Shown here: positions 21,449-31,823 of the stretch, in pieces | How positions within the stretch are numbered: position 1 is the first letter of the stretch | Layout: every line of letters starts with the position of its first letter | Source: Microplitis mediator | Lineage: Eukaryota > Arthropoda > Insecta > Hymenoptera > Braconidae | NCBI RefSeq assembly: GCF_029852145.1 | Contig: NC_079976.1 | Coordinates: forward strand, 7,006,001 to 7,070,000 | DNA length: 64,000 nucleotides | Direction: 5' to 3' | The notes under the pieces: generated by a model | The model's input: only the letters and a program-made list of their open reading frames with translations | Database searches by the model: none | Told to the model about the DNA's origin: nothing | Position numbers and translations under genes: made by a program

Positions 21449-24400
21449 TAGTGTTGCCGAAATCGAAGCAACTATTCGATTGTTCACAATCGAATAGAAT
21501 CGACTGAAGACAATCGATTATGGTAATTAATCGTGTCTAAACAATCGATTATTGAAATAATCGATTTAAAAAAAAAAAAAAACGATTTTTTTCGCTCCCA
21601 ACTTTATAGTTGCAGAATCGATAGCTTAACAATCGATTGTTGAAAATCGATTTCGAAATTTTATTTTAAAGTTAAGTATCGCCGCGTATTAATATAAGTT
21701 TGTATTTTGAAACATAAAATTTTCATATGGTCATTTATATTTAAAATAATAACAAATAAAATACTTTGTTCATGTTTGATAATTTTTTATTTAATCTTTT
21801 TAGTAAAAAACAGTTTTAAACGTTTATCATATACGTGTTTTAAACATCATAAATAACTACTAAATAACTGATTATTTTTAAATAATTATCGATTAGTATA
21901 TCACCACTTTGTTTATACTTAATAATACTATATTGCAACGTTATAAGCATAAGATATTTTTTAACGTTTATTATAAGATTTTAATTAATATCAACGTAAT
22001 ATTATTTCAAAATAAAAGAATAATAAATAATTACTAAAAACCATATTCTTTAAAAATACTGATCAATTGATCTATAATCCCTTTGGTTATGTTTAGTAAT
22101 ATTTTTTTTAAACTTTCTTAGTAAAAGTTATTTTTAAACGTTTCTATGAGATTCTAATCAATCACAAATTTACATATTATAATTTATAATACTAATAAGA
22201 GTAATAAATAATTACTCATGACCAGATTATTCAAAAATACTGACTGATTAATCTACAATCACTTCATAGCTACTTGGTTTCAATTTTTTACCAGTCTTTA
22301 TCATCTAAACATTGCAGAAACAAAATTTTTTGAAATTTATCTGGTTTTATACGATTCCGACGTTTTGTCATAATCAGGCCAGCAGTGGAAAAAAGTCTCT
22401 CTGAAGGAACCGACGTCGCCGGAATAATTAAGTATTCTTCTGCAATTTTATAGAGAGATGGAAAAAAACTTTTACGTGAATTCCAATATTGAATCGGATC
22501 TTCATTAATTAAAATTGGCGGTTCTTTTAAATACTGTTTTAGTTCAAAATGATGACCAATGTTATTTTCTTCGACAAACTTCATAGATTCCGCAGCTCGT
22601 TTTTCGTGATGTTTCCATATACCTCGTAATTTTAAGATTTCATTTTCATTATTAACGACTCGCTGTTCATCTGACTTTTTTAAACTTTGTAATTTGTCAT
22701 TTACATGAGAAATTGCTTTAGATGCAGCTAAAGAGGATTGAAAATACATTTTTTTAAAACGTGGATCCAATAGCATGGCGATGGCCGGTATTGCATTAAA
22801 TTCAATTTTATCAAATCGCTTTTTGAGTTCACATTTCAAATTATTTTTCAAATTTTTCGCTACGTCTGATTTACATGATAATGCCTCTAAATCTTCAAAT
22901 AAATTATAGACTGTTGGTATTATTTTACCACATGTTTCGTACTTTGCACCACTAACATCTCGCGTAACTCCCTCGAATGGTCTTAATAACTCAGTAATTT
23001 CTTGTAATATTGCTATATCATTACCAATTATTACATTAGGCGTTTTACTAGTTTGTGAAATCAGAACATTGGTAACGTCTTTTCTTAATAATAAAAAACG
23101 ATCCAGCATGTAGAATGTGGAATTCCAACGAGTTGCTACGCTTTGAATCAATCTACTTGGCTCATTAAAATTATCACCAGTTATTTTTTTTAGTTCATCT
23201 GCTGCATTTACCGATCTCTTAAAATAAGAGACGATATCTTTGACATTTTCTAATAAAAGATCCAAATTTTCAGTTGATTGGATTGCTTTAGTTACGACCA
23301 GATTAACAGTGTGGGCCAAACAAGGGAGATGCTTAGATGAACTAAATTTTAATTGGATCGCACCAGTGATGTTCGATGCGTTGTCTGAAACTACAGCCGC
23401 AATCGTTGGAAGATTCCACTGTTCACATATATTTTTTAATACCGTGCCCAGATATTCAGCAGTATGACTTTCATTTAAGTCAGTAACGCCAATAATTGAT
23501 GATGTCAAAGCATCATTGTAAATATAGTGAGCTGTCACACCTAGAAAGCTCTGAGTGTTGGTTGTTTCGGTCCACACATCGCAGGTGATACTTACAACGT
23601 TCACATTCAAAAATCTACATTTGACTGCTGAAGAAATTTGATCATACTTATGATCAACCATCCTTGATATTGAATCCCGACCAGGAACCTTGTAGAGTGG
23701 CGAGAGAAGCTTCATAAAATTTAAGAATCCTCCTTTTTCAACTGTGCGAAATGGCATGCAGTCTTTAATTATCATATACAAAATCGCATTAGTTATTTGT
23801 TCAGCTTTTCCTGTACCATCTGGAAAAAAAATAAATACGAAATAAAATCGATAATAAAAGTTTAGTCATAGTCAAATAATATGCTGATGAAGTGCACAAA
23901 CCTTGGTATGATTTAACATCTTTTATAACTTGGGTAATTTGTAGCTGCGTGGTCTATAATACAAATAAAGGAAAAATATTAGTTGTTTTTTAAACTTATT
24001 CGTAATATTATAGTAACAATAATTAAAATAGCACAATAACAAACCTTGATTGCTGCTGGCTTCTGATTCGTCACTTTTAAATGATCGTTATTATTGTTGT
24101 CTGTCGTCTAAAATAAAATTCAACATTTACAATTATGAAATATTATCTTAAAATAATGGATTATCAATTTGTGAATTTATACAGTACCTCTTTATTTTCT
24201 ATGTCGATTACGGGATCTTTATTTGCATCATCGCAATGATTATTTAAATGAGAGTTTAAATTATTTTCAGGTGGTTGGTCCTTGGATTTTTTAGTTCTTC
24301 GCATAACTTCAATTTTATGAATTGACATTAGGTGATTGTGTAGGTTAGTCGTGGTGTTTTTAGACTTGAGGTATTTTTTACAATATTTACACATTCCACC

Positions 24401-25122
24401 GTCTGAGGTTTTTATAAAATGTCTCCAAATTAAACTACCCATAGCCAATAAAATATTTCGAATACGATTTAATCACTAGTATTAAATTTTTTTTATTCTT
24501 TTAGTTCATATTTCCGATTATTCAGATATATAAGCCGAACGAATACGCCATATTTAAATTTTAAAACAATTATACGTTGATTTTATGTTATATATGATAT
24601 TATAGATATGGTTAGAATTTAAGTAGCTCGCTTATCATCAACGCCATCTAATTTACCCATGGCGCTAAAACTTAAAAATATTTTCTGAATAATTTAAGTA
24701 TTGTATTTAATTAATAATTTTTTTTTCTAAAAAATCGATTTTTTCATCGCAACTTTAAAGTTGTAGAATCGTTTGAATAAAAATCGATTGTTAAAATCGA
24801 TTGTTGTTTAATTTTTCAAATAGCATAAAACTTTGATCTACAAAATTATAAACTGCCTATATCTTTAATCATTTCGCTCAAGTTGTTTATCATTTCTTTG
24901 GCTGTATTAGTCAAAAAATTTTTATAATGTTTGAATTAATGAGTGAAAAAAAAAATCTTTCTTTAATTAATTTTACAAAAAATCGATGTTTAAAAATCGT
25001 TTTCAAAAAAAAGAATCGATTTTTTTCAATTAATCGAAAGGCCTACAATCGGTTAAAAAAAATCGACAATCGAAACGAAAACATCGATTGTTCGATTAAT
25101 CGATTTCGATTGCGCATCACTA
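21449..25122. mobile_element. Complete hAT transposon with 8-bp target duplication
   Basis: 3674 bp. The target duplication TTTCCTAA is at 21441-21448 and 25123-25130. The ends are TAGTGTTGCC... on the left and the complement of TAGTGATGCG on the right, with a shared AATCGAAATCGA-like continuation. Subterminal regions of about 200-350 bp at both ends are packed with AATCGATT motifs, the usual transposase-binding architecture of hATs. It contains one intact spliced transposase gene. It lies between the divergent genes LIG4 and PSMG1. Confidence 0.93.
22288..24442 (-). CDS. hAT transposase, BED-zinc-finger (ZBED-like), intact
   Basis: Cut-and-paste transposase. Exons 24442-24188, 24107-24045, 23953-23902 and 23819-22288; 1902 nt, 633 aa, phases consistent. 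The N-terminal BED finger is MCKYCKKYLKSK... LHNHLMSIH. The RNase-H-like core includes SITCDVWTETTNTQSFLGV and AAVVSDNASNI (the first two acidic catalytic residues), the conserved CLAHTVNLVV, and SVATRWNSTFYMLDRF. A C-terminal hAT dimerisation segment reads IIPATSVPSERLFSTAGLI followed by RRNRIKPD. No stop or frameshift interrupts it, so it may be recently active. Minor caveat: the two short middle exons are placed by splice sites and phase. Confidence 0.9.
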
Positions 25123-25230
25123 TTTCCTAAATAAAAATCTAACCTACTTTATTTTGTATTTAAAAGTTTTATTATCTAATTAAATAAAATAATTAATAAT
25201 TAATTATTAATTAAATAATCATTTTAAAAG

Positions 25231-28167
25231 ATGTCTAGTCTATTTGGAGAAGTTGTCTATCCTAGTTCACGAGCATTCTGGTCTGAAGATGATGATGATA
25301 CTCAAGAAAATGACAATTCATTGTAATTATAAAATTAATTAATCACAAATTATTAATCATTACTTGATTTAAAATAATTAAATATCAGCAATTAATTAAA
25401 TTAATTTTATATTTATAGGATTTTTAAAATTGATTTAAAAAATGAAATTTCATCAATTAAAACTTTAATTATCGTCGAAACTGATTTACTTACAGGTAAT
25501 TATATGAATAACAATTAAATATTATTACAAGTAATTAATTTAATTATTGATTTTTAGATTTCATAAAAGATTACGTTGTAAATAAATCAGAAGTACTGGG
25601 AACAGTTAGCAGATCATCAACAAATGTGTCAACAATTTATGCTCTGACAGATGATATTTGTGTCATGTTAGTAAATGCTGTTGATTTAGCATCTGCTGGA
25701 GCATTTATTGATACTGTAAGTTAATTACTTAAGATCATTCTCAGACAATGCCCGCCACTTTTGTAAAATTTTCAATGACGAACTGCTATGACAGTTTTTA
25801 AATTTCATTGATTAATTGAAAAAAAAATGAGGCATTAATTGAAAAAAGGACATCGCAGTTACATTTTGTCGAGATATAGATTTTCAAAAAAATTCCTCAG
25901 TTATTAATCTATATTATTAAGAGAATAAGGAAAATTTGGTTCCCGTCATATCTATATGATAGAATTAGTTAATGTTATTGAAATTGGTATCATTAGATAG
26001 GTCTTGACTTGAATTTGTGCCTTTTCATACTTTAAACTCTTTTTAATTGCCAAGTATTGAGATAAATAGATTTATCTATATCATTCGAATTACATTTAAA
26101 TTACGCGAGAAAAAAGACGATCGTATTTATTTTCTTTAAATAAATTAATACTTTAATTATTCTGTCACTAAATATGACTGAATGTCACTGAATATATAGC
26201 TATATTATTTATATCGCGTTACTTATTCCAAAATGTCAGATTTTGATACTCCCTTTTGGTTTTAGGAAGCTTCTCAAAGCCAAAAAAGTGTGCATAGAAA
26301 AAAAAGGATTCATTGACACAAAAAATCTTTACTCCCCAAAGAAAATTTTTACTCATCTCAATAAATTTTTTGCATTGTGAATTGAAAACAAAAATTTATT
26401 TAGAACTAGAAAAAATTACTCTGTGCAAGGAATTATTTCTTGACCGAAAAAATCTTTTCTCGCCCCAAGACAATTTTTGTATTTAATTCATAATGCATAA
26501 AATTTTTTGCGGCAAGAAATCCTTTTTTTCTGTGTATTTTATAAATTTAGTAGTGAGATTTGGGCAGTTATGTAGTGACTGCAGGTTGCCTGTTAGTAAT
26601 TAAATGAAATTTTGTAAATAAATTTACGATTCTAAAGTTAGCGGATGTCTAATAATTTTTGGATTTTTTTAAGATTGATAAATTATGAAAAAAATTGCAC
26701 CTATAGCTTTTTAATTTTCTACATGTGCAAATTTTTAGTTTGAATTTTGAAAAAAATTTTTAATTAGCTACTGACTTCAGGATCATAATAAATTTTAGCC
26801 TAAAAAATTTTTCATTCGAAATTATAATGACATAAAAATTTTACTGATCTATTTAACAAATTTAACTCCTCATTGATATCAACCGTAAACAATTTTTTTA
26901 AAAATCTGTCTCGATGAAATCGTAACTGCGCTGTCATTTTTTCAATTAATGCTCTTATTTTTTTGAAATTAATTAATAAAATTTTAATATTGTTGACAGT
27001 TCAAGGTCATTGAATTTTTTTAAAAAGTAGGAGGTACTGTTTGAGAAGAGCCTTAAGCTAGTAACCGATTATTAATAATTTGAAAAAATAAAAATAATTA
27101 AAATTCTGGTTTAGATTTCTGGTTTGTTGGAGAAAGCGAAAAATATTATTGCGCTGACGTCTAATCACGTGTCGCAATTAAAGACACCTGAAGATAATAC
27201 TCCGTCATTTTTACGATCGTTGAGTACTAGACAAGTTAAGGAGACTGTGGAAGATGTTCCCAAATTGAAGCAGCCTAATATTGTATCTGGAGTTGCTGCA
27301 GGAGGTGATCATTTTTTTCTTTTTTTTCTTTCAAAGTTTTAGGGAGCAAAAGAAATCGGAAAGGAATTCCGAGGACACTTTTTTTTAAAGATTTTTAATG
27401 AAATTTTGAGTTTATTCAATGGGGGTCCTAAAATTTATGAGAAATTTTTAATTGATTTTATTTTTTGTTAATTTTTTTAAGGAACTTCGAAGTAATCGCG
27501 TGTTAATATCACAGAAATATAAAATTCTGGTGAAACTATCAAAAATACAATAAAAATGTATAGAAATTAATTTGTAGAGAATTAAATTTCTTATAAAATT
27601 GTACGGATACATTTTTATCGTATCTCCAATAGTTTAGCCAAAATTTTAATTTACAAATACAAAATCTTGAATAAAATCAAAATTTTCAGTTTATAAGACT
27701 AGTATTCGAAATTCTGATTAAAGTATCAAAAATACAATAAAAATGTACATGAACAAATTTATAGAGAATTTAATTTCCTATAAAAATGTACTGATAGATT
27801 TTTATCGTATCTCCAATAGTTTAGCCAAAATTTCATTTAAAAAAAAAAATTCCAGCTCCGTAAAATAATTTCCATTTCCCTTAAATTTTTCATTCAAAAA
27901 AATCCCGAAAATTCGAATTAAAAAATATTTAAAACCGAATAATCTTTTACAGCCGTATCCTTCGCCGAAGTAATGAACCAATCAGGAACCTTGTTCGTTC
28001 TCTACCTCGACAGCTTTTCTCTGGACTCATCGACAGCATCCCCTCTAATAAAATTACTTTCCAGTCTAACAAAAAACGCACTGCCGAATTTCTCCCCATC
28101 CTTTTCATCATTCAATAAAGGAAATCTGTACATGTACTTTAAAATCTCTTTATTCACCCAACAGTAA
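25231..28167 (+). CDS. PSMG1: Proteasome assembly chaperone 1
   Basis: PAC1 pairs with PAC2 to scaffold assembly of the 20S proteasome alpha ring in the cytosol. Exons 25231-25322, 25419-25495, 25558-25715, 27115-27304 and 27953-28167; 732 nt, 243 aa, phases consistent. The N-terminus MSSLFGEVVYPSSRAFWSED is the family opening (FFGEVV then an acidic run). TPSFLRSLSTRQ and KLKQPNIVSGVAA match the PAC1 middle motif, and FAEVMNQSGTLFVLYLDSF the final beta strand. It is shorter than vertebrate PAC1, as usual in insects. Its stop lies 33 bp from the TASP1 stop, tail to tail. Its start faces LIG4 with only about 0.4 kb of original spacer once the hAT and its duplication are removed. Confidence 0.9.
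26286..26537. repeat. TIR element, CACAGAAAAAAAGGATTTC type
   Basis: Left end CATAGAAAAAAAAGGATTCA, right end AAGAAATCCTTTTTTTCTGT, in PSMG1 intron 3. A 66-bp miniature hairpin with the same ends is at 49250-49315, and a long one may lie at 40200-41745. Confidence 0.6.
26628..26789. mobile_element. Family P palindromic MITE in PSMG1 intron 3
   Basis: Arms TCTAAAGTTAGCGGATGTCT and GCTACTGACTTCAGGATCAT, core CTACATGTGC. Slightly shortened compared with other copies. Confidence 0.65.
27490..27840. repeat. Hairpin family H, two units in PSMG1 intron 4
   Basis: Cores near 27567 and 27757. This pair shows the full palindrome best: AACTATCAAAAATACAATAA on the left arm answers TTTATCGTATCTCCAATAGT on the right arm. 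Confidence 0.75.
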
Positions 28168-28200
28168 TAACAATCCTCGAATTTCCATAAAAAAATATCC

Positions 28201-29241
28201 TTACAATCTAAAACATATACCCTCGACAACGGCTTTTTTACCAACAAGTTCATCGTCCAACGAAGAAACACAACTCTTTGGTGTCGCGTCATGTGAGCTC
28301 ATGTGTCCCAGTATCATTGAATTTGTGGAATGTGTCCATAGCAAATCACCAGTAGCCTCATCACTAGAATATCTCAGCGCAATAGCGCCGCCTAATTTTG
28401 ATTCAAGCCCATCAAGAAATTCCGATTCCAAAAAACTATTTTTCATGGTATCGTGTAGCCTCGGAACGTGATCAGCAGCTCCAGTAATAGCCTCAGCAAT
28501 CGTCCTAGCCAACGTAGTCCTTATCAGATGTTCTCCACATCCACTAGTGCTGGCAGCAACTGAACAAGCGCCATTGTGTGCCCATACACCGCAGCCCCAC
28601 ATTCCCGCCTGTCCAACTCGACCCGGATATTTTAAAATAATTCCTCCGCTAGAACAAGCAGCAGCAACATTTCCATAAGCATCAACACAAACAGCTCCCA
28701 CAGTGTCCATTCTACGCTTTGATATTTTACTCGTGTCTTTGTCATCTAGCTTACGTTTATAATGATGGTAAATTTTTCTAGCTTTTGTGGAAATTAATTC
28801 CTCTGCTGGTAAAGTTGCGATGCCCATTTCTGATGCCCATACTTGGGCTCCAGGTCCAACTAGAACACTGGGTGGTACTCTGCCATAACTTATCTTACTG
28901 CTTTGATGCTCGCATAGACGTTTTGCTAAACATACTGGATTTTTTATACCACTTACAGCTCCCACTGCTCCAAATAATAATTTATTACCGTCCATGACAC
29001 TCGCGTCGCACTCTACGTCACCATTCAAAGTCAAATTCGACCCGAAACCAGCATTGGTCAGTGATGAATCCTCTAGAATCATTGTTGCTTCAACTACCGC
29101 GTCCAGAGAACGTCCGCCGTCTTTCAAACACTCGATGCCTATTTTACAGGCGTCTCGGCACAATTTTTGATACTTTTTTTTCAATGACTCGGAATGATGT
29201 CCTGCTCCAACGTGGACGGCTATAAATCCGTTACTCGTCAT
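28201..29241 (-). CDS. TASP1: Taspase 1 (threonine aspartase)
   Basis: Ntn-hydrolase of the asparaginase-2 family that self-cleaves and then cuts after Asp in nuclear regulators such as MLL/trithorax and TFIIA. Single exon, 346 aa. N-terminal GFIAVHVGAGHHS is the first strand of the fold, and GGRSLDAVVEATMILEDSSL and TNAGFGSNLTLNGDVECDAS are family signatures. The autoprocessing site is MDT-TVGAV-like: in SKRRMDTVGAVCVDAYGN the nucleophilic Thr is residue 180, right after Asp179. GRVGQAGMWGCGVWA and ISTSGCGEH-like ASTSGCGEHLIRT follow. The C-terminus GKKAVVEGICFRL matches the family end, so it is complete. Its length is below human TASP1 (420 aa) because the loop before the cleavage site is shorter. 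It is convergent with PSMG1. Confidence 0.95.
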   Translation of the reverse strand: MTSNGFIAVHVGAGHHSESLKKKYQKLCRDACKIGIECLKDGGRSLDAVVEATMILEDSSLTNAGFGSNLTLNGDVECDASVMDGNKLLFGAVGAVSGIKNPVCLAKRLCEHQSSKISYGRVPPSVLVGPGAQVWASEMGIATLPAEELISTKARKIYHHYKRKLDDKDTSKISKRRMDTVGAVCVDAYGNVAAACSSGGIILKYPGRVGQAGMWGCGVWAHNGACSVAASTSGCGEHLIRTTLARTIAEAITGAADHVPRLHDTMKNSFLESEFLDGLESKLGGAIALRYSSDEATGDLLWTHSTNSMILGHMSSHDATPKSCVSSLDDELVGKKAVVEGICFRL

Positions 29242-29337
29242 TTATAACTAATTTTATTATTGTATTTTAAAAAATATATAGTTTTTTTTTGTTTTTCACA
29301 GTCGTTTGTTTATGTTTTGGGCTCAGCTGACCCTTAT

Positions 29338-29343
29338 CACGTG
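29338..29343. promoter_or_regulatory. CACGTG E-box upstream of TASP1
   Basis: ATCACGTGACC lies about 100 bases upstream of the TASP1 ATG (29241) and resembles a USF/TFEB-type E-box. An NRF-1 palindrome TGCGCATGCGCA lies farther up at 29575-29586. Both are plausible promoter elements; this is inference. Confidence 0.4.
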
Positions 29344-29650
29344 ACCTTTGGGCTCGTCTTCATTTACGGAAAACTCCTCTTCAAAGCAGACGACATTTGA
29401 AATTTTTTTTTATCATTATGCAGTCATTAGGTCAAGGAAATTTATAAATAGTCATTGATATTTATAAATATGTGTGATTTATATAAATTATGACCAAGCT
29501 ATGATTTTTATAAGTTTGAATTTTTTTTTTTACCGCCAAATTTAAAACGTGCGCAGAAGGGGTAGAGTTGGTTTTGCGCATGCGCAGATGACTGGAATGA
29601 GTGGTCACTATCTTGGGAATTGAGGAAAATGTTGAATTCAAGAATTTTTA

Positions 29651-29690
29651 TCACTGATCTCTATATAACGTTATATAGAGATTAGTGATT
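29651..29690. repeat. Short perfect palindrome
   Basis: TCACTGATCTCTATATAACG meets its reverse complement (TTATATAGAGATTAGTGA, one mismatch). About 38 bp, in the TASP1-TMED2 spacer. Confidence 0.7.
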
Positions 29691-30207
29691 TTTATGGAAT
29701 TTATAAAGATTTTTATAGAATTAAGGGCTGGGATTTTTCCCCATCCAGATCGTGGTTGTGACCAAGATAGCCGTCTAAAAAAATTCATAGAAAATCTACA
29801 GAAATTCCATAGAAAAACAGAACTTTTCACCATCTAAGAAAATCTATAAAAAATCAGGACATGCCAACGTAGAAGAAAATCTATAAAAAATTTTTAGTTC
29901 GTTCAAACTTTTTGGACGGATGTCTATGACACAGATCCCGATTCTGGTTTTTTTACATCAAGTTTCAATTTTTGATTTTAAATTTTGATCATCTAGAGAG
30001 TTCTCATCGAAGTCAATTTTTGATCTCACGTATACGTGAAACATCTGCTTTATTTTGACTATTAGTTGAGCTCAACTGACTATTTGTTTCAACGACATCG
30101 ATTATTTTTATTTATTTCAGTTCAAATATTTACAATTCTGTTACTCATTATTTTCTATAAATGGTATTTTGATTTGTTTTACATTTTAGAATTTTTTTTT
30201 CGATCAT

Positions 30208-31320
30208 GGGTGCATTCCGAAACGCGCTGCGAGCAGCTGTAGCGTATATTCGAAAAATTAATTATTTGAAATTGGAGAAAACTAAAAATCGTATGTTAAA
30301 ATAAATGGGCGGCAGAATATGATAGAAAATATTTAAAAAATAAAAAAAAAACACTTGAGTGTTTGAACAAACCTTGGTGGGGAAATAATATGCAGAAGGG
30401 TGTCCTAATACACTTGGAGATTTAATTTAAATTGCTCCAAGTGCATTGCAGCTAAAAAACGTCACTTAACTGCTATTTCCCACCAGACGATGCCAGATGA
30501 TTTTACTCAGGAACTTGGAAGTTATCAGCATCAGCAACTCGCAACACTGTACACTAGCACTGAACATTCAACACTTAACGACACTACAGACACTTTGCAC
30601 AATTTAAATTTTACAAACACTGGACATTTTAATTAAACAATTACTATGAGCAATAAATTTTATGGATAATTCCGCGAATTAACTGCAATACTGTGTTTCA
30701 ATTTAAACGTAAAGAAGGATCTGGACTACTACTGCCATTGTCGATGATACTGACTGTCGCTATTGGACCGCCAGTTGATACAAAACAATCGACTTTGCAA
30801 TCATTCGACCCCCCCACTTCGGCAAAAATTTGAACGTTGAACACAGCAACACGCAGTAGCGCCAACTTGGCGCGAAATTTCAAAATTGAAATTTAATAAT
30901 TTCATTAAAATTTATTTGTGTCAATATTATATGAATTAGACTAAAAAATATACTCGAAATTTTTTAATTTTCATCAATAATTTATTAATTATTCTTACTA
31001 TTTACGCGGTAAATTTAAATATTGGAAAAATAACTTATTAGAAATGGAAGAAAAATTAAAAATCGTAAATTAAAATAAAATGACGGCAGAATATGATAGA
31101 AATTATTAAAATATTAAAAAAAAAAAAAAAACACGCAAGTGTTTCGTGCAAAAATCGTGCTGCTACTGTGCCGTACTTGCACGCCCTGGTAGAAATTTTT
31201 CGAAATTTTCTCTGAAAAACTCAGTTCTAAAATTCTAAAGACTTTTTCAGAATTTTTCAGAGAAAAGTCAGAAAAATTTCCACCAGGGCGGTCTGCTGCA
31301 GCACATTTCGGAATCCACCC
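30208..31320. mobile_element. 1.1-kb TIR element, copy A (nonautonomous, class unresolved)
   Basis: Ends GGGTGCATTCCGAAACGCGC and, inverted, GGGTGGATTCCGAAATGTGC. Most of it is repeated in reverse orientation at 38815-39690 at high identity. Inside, a ~90-bp block (CGGCAGAATATGATAGAAA) occurs twice as a direct repeat (about 30283 and 31055). A 105-bp family C hairpin is nested at 31184-31288. I see no target duplication and no transposase. Confidence 0.75.
31184..31288. mobile_element. Family C palindrome, nested copy
   Basis: Starts CCCTGGTAGAAATTTTTCG and ends with the complement (GAAAAATTTCCACCAGGG). Inner arms are CTCTGAAAAACTCAG. It is nested in the 1.1-kb element; a sister copy is at 33873-33968. 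Confidence 0.8.
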
Positions 31321-31361
31321 AATATTTCGTTTCGTAAATTTTTACTGCTACAAACTTTAAT

Positions 31362-31502
31362 GGCCAGTTTTTCAAACCGAGTTTATTTTTAACCGGTTTT
31401 TAATTATCATTGCTGGTATATCTATATATTATTAATACATAGATATACTAGCAATATCAATTAAAACGCGGATAAAAATAAACTCGGTTTGAAAAACTGG
31501 CC
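31362..31502. repeat. 140-bp palindrome
   Basis: GGCCAGTTTTTCAAACCGAG at the left is answered by CTCGGTTTGAAAAACTGGCC at the right, with TATATCTATATATTAT at the loop. It would form a nearly complete hairpin. Confidence 0.8.
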
Positions 31503-31823
31503 GTAAGTTTTAAACTTTTAGTTTATTCATCGATATTTTTTTTTAAGAATTTTTTTACTCGACAACTTTTTGCATATCGAATATTTTGCATCGAACGAAT
31601 TTCTTTTGGACAATGGCTCTGGCCCCCATATCTGCTACACTCGCGCTCATTCGCTAGTAATAACAATAAATATTTCCAGAAACTAATGATGAAAAATTCC
31701 CTAGATTTTTATTACGAATCACGCCGGCACTACGTACGTGGCACTAGAAGTAGACATAAAATTTTGTAATAATCAACGTTGACAGATACGTGTAAAGAAT
31801 AAAGTTTATTTAAAAATATAAAA

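Noticed and set aside
30698..30883. ORF of 61 codons on the minus strand, with a related one at 39008-39244
   Set aside because: Both lie in the dispersed 1.1-kb element. In the two copies the longest ORFs fall in different frames of the aligned sequence, so neither is a conserved protein.
30283..31148. LTR-like direct repeats inside the 1.1-kb element
   Set aside because: The repeats are only about 90 bp, internal to inverted termini, with no primer-binding site, polypurine tract or pol-like ORF.
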